In this document: one piece after another, positions 12,488-22,172 of the stretch
Layout: each line of letters starts with the position of its first letter
Numbering within the stretch: the stretch's first letter is position 1
Assembly (NCBI RefSeq): GCF_963583255.1
Contig: NC_084804.1
Span: 28,399,061 to 28,463,060 of the forward strand
Source of the DNA: Pyrus communis
Lineage: Eukaryota; Streptophyta; Magnoliopsida; Rosales; Rosaceae
Length of the DNA stretch: 64,000 nt
Reading direction: 5' to 3'
Program-made: the position numbers and the translations under genes
The notes under the pieces: generated by a model
Databases searched by the model: none
What the model was told of the DNA's origin: nothing
What the model saw: only the letters and a program-made list of their open reading frames with translations

Positions 12488-12885
12488 AAAAGATTATTCA
12501 TTTCCCTAATTTTCCATCTGGGTTGTTTGTTTATATTGTTTGGGGTGACTTAAATAATAGTTGTCGTGTATTTTCAAAGATTGATGATTTGGGGATGATT
12601 TGAATATATGGGTTGTCCAAGTTTGACCAGTAATATTGATTTCTGGTGCTATTGGATCTAAAGAGCATTTCCTGTATTGATTTGACTTGCAACATCTTTG
12701 CCATTTGTAATATAATTGGAAGCCTACAATGTTTTGTTGGACCTGAAAAATGATTGATTAGAGGTTTTATATGATTGCTAGGAAGGTGGATTCAGGATCT
12801 TTCTGCTTATAATTAACTTTGATATAATTGTGGACTTGTATTGATAGTCTTGGGTTGATTATATTATAAAAGCTATACAATTATA

Positions 12886-13628
12886 GAGCTACATGAAGAG
12901 GAACCCGTCACCAACAAAGAGGCGGAGGAAATGGACAGAGAGCCCTTTGAGGAGGCTCCTCTCCGGGAGCTCCACTCCTACCAGAGTCATTTTGGGGGGA
13001 TGGTGAGAAAGAAAGCCTATATCTTTGATGGTTCTGGAAAATTTTACAATAAGGAATGGGATCTGACAGAAGGTAGAGGCAATGAGTTCTGTTGGTACCA
13101 TGTTGAACTTCCAAAAGGACATCAGAAGCTTTCTCAGTCTACCCAATACCTCATTGGCGTTCTTTGCCCACCCTTGAAACTCCTCTCTTGTCAGCAATAG
13201 ACCATTTTGTGGGTATGTTGATGGGGCTCTTGTCTTTAGAGTCAACTCTCCTGACCCTCCCTCCAGTGATTTCACATTTAGAATTATCGCAAGAATTACT
13301 GAGAATTCAGTGATCACTGTGAGTTTGGGCCGTGTTCCCAGATTGGGTTTCTCACCGGTGGGTCAATCTCTTCTCTCAGAGATTCCTAGTATGGAGAGTC
13401 CCTCGTATCATAAAGGAGAACAGAGGGAAAGGAAAGGGATTATCATAAGGGTGCATGTTCTTGAGTTCTTATTGACAATGAATCACTCTGAGGAAGACAA
13501 TAATCTTGTGCCAAAATCTGTCTCAAATCTTGTAGTTCATATTGTTGACACACATGTGGATCACCTCCAAGATGTTGTGACTAAACTTGAGATAGAGTTG
13601 GATTCCGTTGAGCTTCAGATGGATAAAG
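12886..13628 (+). pseudogene. CorA-like protein gene fragment (frameshifted exon)
   Basis: An open frame follows an acceptor-like TTATAG at 12881-12886 and contains HSYQSHFGG, KEWDLTEG and WYHVELPKG. It hits a stop at 13198. From about 13182 the protein continues in the next frame (FCGYVDGALVF, GRVPRLGFSPVG, VVHIVDTHVDHLQDVV) to DKG, where a GTGAGT donor follows at 13629. The frame change looks like a deletion of about 11 bp near 13178-13185. The sequence resembles the plant family annotated as magnesium transporter CorA-like (Arabidopsis At1g29820/At2g42950 type), from memory only. The C-terminal membrane part with a GMN motif is not seen. The Copia TSD lies 394 bp upstream, in what may have been an intron. 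Confidence 0.62.
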
Positions 13629-14292
13629 GTGAGTTTCATCTACTATGTTTAAGTACCTCCAATAGATTTCATTTTAACGCATTCTTCTGTCTATTCATTG
13701 TTTATCCCAGCGCATATTGTTTTTCTAACAAATTTCTAGTCAATATTGTTACCCAAAAAAAAAAAAATTCTAGTCAATTTTGTTTTTTTCATCTTGTGTG
13801 CAGAAAATGTTATAAAACTTACAAGTTTCATATTTCATTCCTCTTATTTCTAATCAGTACTGTTGTTCTCTATTATAAGCAATTCTAATTTCAGTTGATT
13901 TGGGATACCTTCAGTAACTGGTGGGATGTACTTCGTTGTTCTTTTAGTTAACTGATGCAATCTTGAACTGCTAAGATATATATATATTCCTTAGACACCA
14001 TTTTAAACTGCTAATGTTTTCAGTAATTGTATTGTCTCCCATTTGTAATTAGGACTTTGACTTCGTGTAGCAAACCACTGAGGAAAGGTTAAAAAAGAAT
14101 GGACATTAGGAAAATAATAGCTTTCCATATGTTTTGCAAATCAAAATATCAACAATATGTTGTTGGGTACTCTCCATGTCTATTCAATTTCTTTCATTTT
14201 ATTTTAATTGCTAATATTTTCTATGTACGTATTTATATGACTACCCAACAAAAAATAGATGTATTCCTTTTGATTTAGTATACATTTTTTTG
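13629..14292. other. Former intron/intergenic DNA, no gene seen
   Basis: AT-rich DNA after the donor site of the CorA-like exon. I looked for a continuation of that gene and found none. Confidence 0.45.
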
Positions 14293-14461
14293 CCATTTAG
14301 TACTACGGTCTAATGATATTTCTCTTTACTTGTAAATGAGAGGTATTAGATTCAATTCTTGCTAGGTGAATTTGAATCACATTCATGCTAGCCCATTTTG
14401 AGGCTAAGCTCAGCCTCCCCTCTTAACATAGATAACATCGTTTGTTTAAAAAAAAAAAAAA
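14293..14461 (+). mobile_element. SINE-like element, copy 1
   Basis: About 169 bp starting CCATTTAGTACTACGGTCT and ending in a tract of about 13 A. It shares the body GATATTTCTCTTnACTTGTAA and GCTnAGCnnnnCTCCCCTCTTA with copies at 54857-55035, 49282-49478 (reverse) and 52465-54730 (reverse, interrupted). A tRNA-like B-box (near GATTCAATTCT) suggests a Pol III origin. No clear TSD was found for this copy. Confidence 0.6.
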
Positions 14462-15037
14462 CATATGGAGATTTGTTGACAACAGGTTCATCTTTCAAGC
14501 CTGATCTATGTGTGCCTGCATGGAAAAAGACTTGGGTTGCCCTTGGAGATGTCCCACCAAAAGTAAAGGTCTCCAATTTGCAACGATATTCCGCTTACTT
14601 GAGTTAATCTCACTAGAAGACAAATCGGGGATGGCTACTATGTACAATTTAGATTTCGCATATGTCTCCCCTTGGTCACCCACCAAAAAGATTGAATTTA
14701 TAGAATATCAAATACACTCTCTTTTTAGCCTCCGGCCTTAACAACATGAACTTTGACCTCCATCCAAAAGAATAGAATTTACAGTATATCTAACATGCAA
14801 TCCATTTAAGGGCTAGGAACGTGGTCTTGTGGACAGGGAAGTGTGAGAGACAATGTATTATTGATGAGGTCTATATGTTGGTTGTAGGATTTTATTCGAG
14901 CCTCTCACTCCATCGCTGGGCCTAGAAATATCCACAGAGGAAGGGGGGATGCAACCTGCTCGATGAAAGCATTGGCTACCAGAGAAGGGGCTACTTTGGC
15001 GGTCGAGAGGGTTATACAAAATATCTTAGTTGAGTCT
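14462..15037. other. Intergenic DNA, no gene seen
   Basis: Short overlapping open frames on both strands without recognisable motifs. The segment ends in the AGTCT duplication that flanks the next element. Confidence 0.4.
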
Positions 15038-15689
15038 TGTCACGCCTCAATCCCGATATCATCCAATCACCAAGATGGGTATGTGCTGGCCGACACCTGA
15101 GGGTAACAAAAGCCAATCTAGCATGCTTATGCTAAGAATATCTAAAACATGTATGCAAATTTTTTTTGCGAAATAAAGTAAACATAATTAAAAATGCATA
15201 ACTTAAACAGAACATTGGTAAGGTACTGATCATTGATAGTTAAAACATAAGAAATGCGTGAACATGTTCAGAGCATACAACTAATCATGATTATCAGCAG
15301 AAGGAATATTATAGAAAAAGTGTGGTTACAAAGAAAAGGTCCTACCCAGAGAAGATGACTCGAAACTACCAATACGGGAATGCCTCAATGTCAGAATCAT
15401 ACGCCTCATTTCTAAGTCCTGAAGGGGTGCCAAAACAAAGGGTGAGTGGACCAGAGTTTAAAATAATAATAAGTGAAACCAATTTTCTTTTTTAACATAC
15501 TAACCCTCCATTTTGAAAGCACCGTATAATACTACATGGTAGGTTTTTTTTTTAAACTCTAGCATGCCATGAAAACGTTCATAAATAAAATAACCATGTA
15601 TTTAAATAGTGGCATCATAATCGTCCAAAGGCAAATCCGTAATGTGCTCATAAATGATAAAGCAGTGTACTTAAAATAGGGGTATCATA

Positions 15690-16000
15690 GTCGACCGAAG
15701 GCAAAACCATCACCTAAGGGTGAAGATGTACGACATTAGGTTACGCTAGTGAAGAAAACATAATACATATTGCACTGACACTAGCCGTGGCTAGTAAAGC
15801 TGTCTGACACTGGTTTCACCAGTGAAGCTGGGAGTATATCATAAATATCCTATACGCGTAACATATCACACTGAATCCATCACTTGAAGCTGAAGTTGTA
15901 CGACACTAGGTTGCGCCAGTGAAGAAATATGGTAAGCCCCATCACCTAAAGGTGAAACTATATGAAACTGGGTTGCGCTAGTGAAGAAACGTCCTGAAGT
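15690..16000 (-). repeat. Hairpin-forming short repeats inside the reverse Gypsy LTR
   Basis: Repeated short units contain complementary arms: ACTAGCC/GGCTAGT at 15780-15795, CACTGG/CCAGTG at 15808-15824, CACCT/AGGTG and near-perfect CACTAGG/CCAGTG. On the minus strand several are followed by GTGTCG or GTGTCAG. Arms differ between units but mostly stay complementary. Confidence 0.7.
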
Positions 16001-17677
16001 ACCTCAATAAACGAAAACTGAGTCATGTGGTCGTAGACAGAGACATACTCATGTTGTGTGTATGTGTTGTATGATTACCCACTAAGTAAGCACATAAAAC
16101 ATAAACCACATCTCTTATAACACATCATCGGAGCTCAAAAGCTCGAAACATCATATCATAAGATCTCAATAGTTCGAAGCATCATATCATAAAATCATGA
16201 GAGTGTTCTAGCTCAAAACATCATCACCATAATCATATTCATAAATATTTCAATAAACGTAAATTCAATAAAGTAGAACATTTTCATAAAGCAATAAATT
16301 CAATAATCATAATCGTTTCATAAAACTTATATTCAATAAATCATAAATATTTCATAAAGCGTAAATTCAAGAATTCGTAAATGTATCATAAAACCTAAAT
16401 AATTCATGAAACCATGTTTTTCACGAATGCAAAGTATTTTAATAAAATCATGCAATTTGAGAAAAGGGCCCACTCACAGATACTTCACCACCGAAAAGCC
16501 ACTCATGTTAGGAAGGATAGGGTTACCACTAACCAATGCACCTAAGCACATAAAAGAACCATTTAGTAAAACATTACTAAAACGATTGACTTTGGGAAAA
16601 TGGATGGCGAATTCAGAATCAACACATCGAAAGTCAACGCAAGGAATATTACAGATCCAATTCAAGGCGGGTCGAGTCAACGGTAAACGGTTCAGGATCC
16701 GATTTAGATCCAGGTTTTGGATCATGGGTCGGGTCAACGCAGTTTGAGCTAGCAGGTTGCACAACAACCACCAAAATTTCTGAGTCTCGTTCATCCTCAA
16801 ATCTCAACTAAAACTAGCAATCCAATATATCAAATTGAAGCCCAAGGAATAAGGAAGATTATTATTCCTATCTCGTGGCCAGAGTTGGCTAGAAAATGGC
16901 AACAACTCACGGCATCCCTTGCCGAAAAACTGGGTTCATTACTCTAGCTATTCCTGTGCAATTCTGCCATTCAAAATACATAACCTAGATTAAAATCGAA
17001 CCACAAGGTCGAAAATGAAGTGATTTTAAGTATCATGAGGCTTACCCCAATCTGGAAGACAAGGAATCTTGCCAGAGTTCCTCCTTTGCGTTGTAGCTTG
17101 GTGGTTTGTGCATCTCCATTCAAGTTCCAAGGATACAGGAGAGGGTTGATGCTTGGTGACATGGTTTTTTGCCATGGAAAAATGGCAATGACTATGTGGT
17201 CTCCTCGGATTTATAGAGGAAAGAGAGAGTTTGGGAGTGAAAAGAGAAAAAGAGAGCTAAAGAAGAGAATGAGAGTCACGATCCAAAGAGGATGGCGAGT
17301 TAGTGGCCTTTTGGGCTTCGGCTCAACAAGGAAGAAAAAGAAGTTCGAGAGAGTGAGAGAGATAATGAAGGGAGAGAGTTTGAGAAAGTCCAAGAGTACT
17401 GGGGGAGAGAAAGACACGGGGAAGAAGGGGAAGTGGGGTGCGGGCCCCACGAGCCACAGAAACCCACCAGAAAATTATTAAAATAATTCAAATATGCAAC
17501 CATAATATCTAGAATAGTGAATTAACTACTTTGCCCCTCAACTTCGTAATTCCGTAAAATGTTTATCGTAACTCTGAATTCGATTCCGCTTGCGCCCACA
17601 TGTTTGTAGTGACAAATACCACCATAATATACTAAAAGTATGGGTCAAAAGTGTCACTACACGATGGTCAACGAAAG

Positions 17678-17682
17678 TCAAT
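17678..17682. repeat. TSD TCAAT/TCAAC of the inner forward LTR (left copy)
   Basis: TCAAT precedes the inner LTR and TCAAC (21071-21075) follows it, a 4-of-5 match. Joining the outer LTR here restores a TTGAC-TTTCGTTGACC context like that in the sister LTRs. Confidence 0.6.
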
Positions 17683-19228
17683 TATGAAATCCGGTTCCTG
17701 GATTTCACTATTGCAAACTACGTATTTGTATTAAGGGGATTTTATATTATTTTTGGGAATTTAAATTAAATTTAGATTTTAATTAAACTAATTACGAAGT
17801 TTGAATTTTGGTCAATAACCATTAAAAATTTGTGGACTTACGGGGTCCCCCTAAGTATAATTAGATTGAGCTCGACTCTAAGAACATGTAGGCGAAAACT
17901 GTTCATGAATCGGAGTTGAAACAAAGGAATTAGAGACATTTTAATTGTTATTAAAAAAAAAAGGAGAAAAAAGACTGGAGGTTGCCAAATAGTAGCAGGA
18001 GAGAGAGGGAAAATGAGAAAAGCGGGAGAGAAGAAGAGGGAGAGTGCCTAATCAGAAGGAAAGGAAAAAAGGGAGGAAAATGAGGGAAATGAGGGAAGAG
18101 AGAATGAGGGGAACTCGGACCCCCCCTTCGGTCTATTTCCCTTTTTCAACCCAACCAGACCTAGTCCTATTCATCACCTCCGACGATTTTTCATCGGTTT
18201 TTCCAGCGAAACACGTTATCTAACCACCTGGAAAATATTCCACGACCTTCCCTCTACCAATCTCACCCAAAAATTGACAAAATTTGGCTCAAGTTCACAA
18301 AGAACCGCACCGGTGGGTATGGTGGTACCACGCCGGCGATCAGGCATTTTCGAATGCAATCACATCGATCTCCACCACCATTAGACTCTCCTTGAGGCCA
18401 GGAACAAAGCCCAAACAACCTTGGAGGTGGCGGAGCACCGGAGAAGTCAAATCGAAGCCACCCATTTCTAGGGTTTTCGGTGGGTTCGTGGCGATTTGAG
18501 GCTTCTCCCAGGCAAATTGTGCTTACTCACAAGTATGAAACTTGCTCCACTTATCGAGATCTACATTTTTGTGAAATTTAGTAATTTTTGGAAATAGTTG
18601 AATTTTCTGATGAGTCGGGGTGGCCAGCGGTGCATGGGCCGAGACCCTACTTGACCATCCTAGGCTAATTTTGATTCCCTTATTCCATATTTGACATCCA
18701 TTTAGTGAAATTCTGATGTTTTAATATAGTTTCGTAGTTGGCCACCACTGGGTCATTATATGAATTGACAATCCGATCGTTGGATTGACACCAAACTTAA
18801 ATATGTAATAGTATGTAATACTTGAGGACCATAGGAACTGATGGATTGGGAATCCGACATACGGATCTTCCCAAATTGAAATTCTAAATTTGTAAAATCA
18901 AACGTTGATGGCAACCTAATTCTAGCAATTGGCAGAGATCCGACTGTTGGATCATTCTGAAATTTTAGAATATTATTTTAGAAGAATAATGAGACCCTTG
19001 GGAAGTTATGGATCAGAAATCTATAGGCGGATGTTTCAGATTGACTTGTATAAGGTTGTGGACCCCACAATTGACAGAGACTTGACTTTGGTCAATATGT
19101 TATGAGTTGATCTTAAATATTAAAATCAGTATTACTAGAGACCGTGTAGGGCTTAGTGGGCCTATATTGGTAAGTAAGTTATCCAAGATAATATATACAT
19201 CGGTTTGTGTATGGGACGTCATATTGTG

Positions 19229-19275
<47 letters not shown>
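19229..19275. repeat. (TA)n(GT)n compound microsatellite
   Basis: About nine TA units run into about fourteen GT units inside the forward LTR. Confidence 0.95.
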
Positions 19276-19276
<1 letters not shown>

Positions 19277-19497
19277 TTATCTTCTTAATAATGTGAATGA
19301 TAAGTATGATAAATGTTATGACAATGTGATCCTAAAATCATATGGAAGTATTCTGTGGAACTTATACGTTTGTGTGACGTATTAGTGGTGGCTATGAGAA
19401 GTTGATGGTGTAGGTGACTATGTTGTAACTCATAAGGGTTAAGTTGTGGGTAGGTTGTGTGTTGAAATTACTGCACCATGTAGCAGTGGTACATGGA

Positions 19498-20224
19498 TGG
19501 TCCTGCTTGGTATATTCGCGTTGGCGGACCATACGCATTCTAGGAGTGATCATGCTTGGTATATCCGTGTTGGGTGAACAGTGCCTATGTTATTAGACTA
19601 TGCATATGGTTCTGCTTGGTATATCCGCGTTGGGAGACCATACGCATTCTAGGAGTGATCATGCTTGGTATATCCGTGTTGGTTGATCACTACCTAGAGT
19701 TATAGTATACAATCCTACTTCGTATATCCACGTTGGGGGATTGTTAAAGGTGATCATGCTTGGTATATCTACGTTGGGTGATCATTGCCTATGTTATTAG
19801 ACTATGCATATGGTTCTGCTTGGTACATCCGCATTGGGGGACCATACGCATTCTAAGAGTGATCATGCTTAGTATATCCTCATTGATTAATCACTACGTA
19901 GAGTTATAGGATCCAATCCTGCTTGGTATATCTGCATAGGGGGACTGTTAGGGGCGATCATGTTTGGTATATCCGCGTTGGGTGATCAGTGCCTATGCAT
20001 ATGGTTCTGCTTGGTATATCTGCGTAAAGGGACCATACATATTCTAGGAGTGATCATGCTTGGTATATCCACGTAGAGCTATAGGATACAGTCCTGCTTG
20101 GTATATCCGTGTTAGGGGACTGTTAGGGGTGATCATGGTTAGGATATCCGCATTGGGTGATCACTGGCTATGTTATTAGACTATGCCTATGGTTTTGCTT
20201 GGTATATCCGCGTTGGGGGACCAT
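19498..20224 (+). repeat. Array of ~15 hairpin units around a TGCTTGGTATATCCGCGTT core
   Basis: Fifteen copies of the core TGCTTGGTATATCCGCGTTG, variously mutated, were counted. Each is bracketed by arms that tend to be complementary, but the arm sequence differs by unit class: TGGTCC/GGACCA, GATCA/TGATC, CAATCC/GGATTG, CAGTCC/GGACTG. Classes recur in a rough order (GGTTC, GATCA, AATCC, GATCA), giving a higher-order repeat with spacers such as CATACGCATTCTAGGAGT. The array lies in the 3' part of the LTR. Confidence 0.85.
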
Positions 20225-22030
20225 ACACATACTAGGAGTGATGAGGATTGGTTGTACTTGGAACATTTCGGTAGGTGTCATATTTTAGTTGGATTCCGTT
20301 GAGTGGTTTGAAATCCTTGTTCTTGCTCATTTTCATAAGGTTAGTATGACCCTAGATTCGAGTGAATGGGAGTAACCATAGTAGACCTTGTGAATATAAA
20401 TGGAATTCACCATGTTATTGCTTATAATCCAAGTGGGGATTTATGTAGAATTCTTTAATTAAATTCGTGAAATGATATGTTATTTCATTGATTAATTAAT
20501 GTAGTTAGACGTTAATATTCTGCATCTTTGATTTATGGATTTGATCTATTGACGTGATTGTGGAGTGTTGTTGGATATGATTGTTATTATTATGAATAGA
20601 TTAGTAGATTAATGTGGCATGAGAATAATATTGTGCTTCATTGGTTCTTTGATGTGTTATATGTTGTGGATTGAGGTACCATGATGAAAACATAGTGATT
20701 TATATGATAGATGGAAAGGAAATCTTGATTGTCATGTGGGTTTGTTATGTAGCTCTAGACCTAGTAATCTCAGGCTTGTCAAGTTCTAATATATGATTGA
20801 GAAATGCTATGCTTTTCTGCTTGAACGTATTGTGATAAACACCGGAGTGTAGTGAAAGGATGAACTACAAATGGCTTGATCCCTATTTAAGGTACGTAGG
20901 CCATCTAACGGGGAGGTTAGATGTAGCCATAAAGTATATGCAAAATTATTACGCAGTTGGATCTCGAGTTGTGCTTTGCCCATATCCTAGAGGCAGGGTA
21001 TGATAGAGATACGGGTATTTGGTGACATCACATATCGATCCTGGACGTATGTCGGGATCAAGGCATGGCATCAACACTCTTGCTTCTAGGGCATTTCGGT
21101 TATTTCACACTTTTAATATTAAAATCTGTAAAATTAGGGACGGGTCCTAACAAGTCTGATTCACTTCAGATCATTACGACTTTGAAGTAACAATTCACCA
21201 ACTTTCCTCAATTAGAGTCTATTATCGTTGCTTTTAAAAAAGAAAAAAAATAAAAAAAAATTATTCACTGAAGCTTTATGATTGAATGTTACTATCGTAA
21301 AGACATGTCATATCTTGAGAACAAGTGCAGTACAAAAATGAACACCGTAGTGGGACGTAAACTTGTCTTAATAAAAAAAAAAAAATCAAGTTCTTGATTG
21401 AATTGTATTTTTAAGTTCATTTAATATTGGTTGATCATGTTATGTGCATTCGTTCAATTGTATATTTACTTGCATAATAATTCTTGAATTTTCTACATGA
21501 TTTATATAACAATGGAACCCTAATTTTTCGAACAATTACACAAAATTCATTTCGACTATGAAGAATAAGGTTCAAATTTGAATGCGAAGCACACTAATGT
21601 CAACTAAGTTGGTTGGAAATCTAAAAGCACATCTAGTTGGAAAATCCGGATTGCAGGTCCAGAAAGCTTCCTTTTCCCATTCCCACTAAAGTATGCTGTC
21701 ACATGACCAAAGGCAAAGTCGGATCAGACTTCCTCCTTGGCCACGTCAGCAACCATTTTTTTTTTTTCCAGTACATTAAGATTTTTACATTAAAAAATAG
21801 TCGTTTGGTAAAACTATCTAATAAATAACTTAATTTGATTTCAAATTCGTCATCTACAATATTCCAATCAAAAACCTCTCCCCTTTAACTAAGAAGAAAT
21901 AACACGTAGTACCGGATGGCACACGTAGCAAACATATTAACCAAATCACTTAACCGAGTCATTTCGCCAATAAAAACCGCGAATGACAAAAACGCCTCAA
22001 CGGCACCGTTTCATGTAAGTTGAGGATCCA

Positions 22031-22038
22031 GAACCTTC
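22031..22038 (+). promoter_or_regulatory. Minimal heat-shock element GAACCTTC
   Basis: GAA-nn-TTC is a two-unit inverted HSE, about 135 bp before the start codon of an HSP70 gene. A third in-phase unit is missing on both sides, so HSF binding would be weak. Confidence 0.4.
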
Positions 22039-22101
22039 CACACGCATCCTCCGCTCATTTTCCGCCTCATAAAGCAACACTCGCTTCCCAACAAAATCCT
22101 T

Positions 22102-22110
22102 AAACCCTAA
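22102..22110 (+). promoter_or_regulatory. Telo-box AAACCCTAA
   Basis: Exact plant telo-box about 63 bp before the HSP70 start codon. In plants this motif is common in promoters and leaders of translation, ribosome and organelle-biogenesis genes. Confidence 0.5.
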
Positions 22111-22172
22111 CTCAAAACCCTCTCTCTTGTTTTATCGACCTCTCCATCTCTCTCTCTTTGTTCTAGCCAGCC

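Larger units (their letters stand above)
17683..21070 (+). mobile_element. Gypsy (Tekay/Del-like) solo LTR, forward, nested
   Basis: It begins TATGAAATCCGGTTCC, a decayed form of the TGTGACAACCCTTCCC start at 28153, and ends GGGATCAAGGCATGGCA. The stretch 18290-19190 aligns along its length with 28800-29710 in the same orientation, so the two are one subfamily. It contains a (TA)n-(GT)n microsatellite and a 0.7-kb tandem array (19498-20224). No coding domains. At 3.4 kb it is longer than its relatives, mainly because of the array. Confidence 0.75.
15038..21152 (-). mobile_element. Gypsy (Tekay/Del-like) solo LTR, reverse orientation, split by a second LTR
   Basis: The + strand runs from TGTCACGCC to GTCCTAACA, and AGTCT flanks both ends (15033-15037 and 21153-21157). 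Read on the minus strand it begins TGTTAGGACCCGTCCC and ends GGGATTGAGGCGTGACA, like the LTRs at 28153, 52502 and 55140. The segment 17683-21070 is a separate forward-oriented LTR of the same lineage. Subtracting it leaves about 2.7 kb, in line with the other LTRs. No gag or pol sequence is present, so it is a solo LTR formed by LTR-LTR recombination (inference). Confidence 0.82.
21153..22172 (+). promoter_or_regulatory. HSP70 upstream region and 5' UTR
   Basis: No gene lies in this 1-kb stretch. The proximal 150 bp become less AT-rich and hold an HSE-like pair (22031-22038), a weak TATA-like CATAAAG (22068-22074), a telo-box (22102-22110) and a CT-rich leader (22120-22165). The transcription start cannot be fixed from sequence alone. 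Confidence 0.55.

Noticed and set aside
17020..17481. A 153-codon Lys/Arg-rich frame
   Set aside because: It falls in a GA-rich stretch inside the reverse Gypsy LTR. The opposite strand is also open, and no domain is visible.
19498..20224. CRISPR-like appearance of repeats with spacers
   Set aside because: This is a plant LTR. Repeats are divergent, spacers recur, and no cas genes exist.
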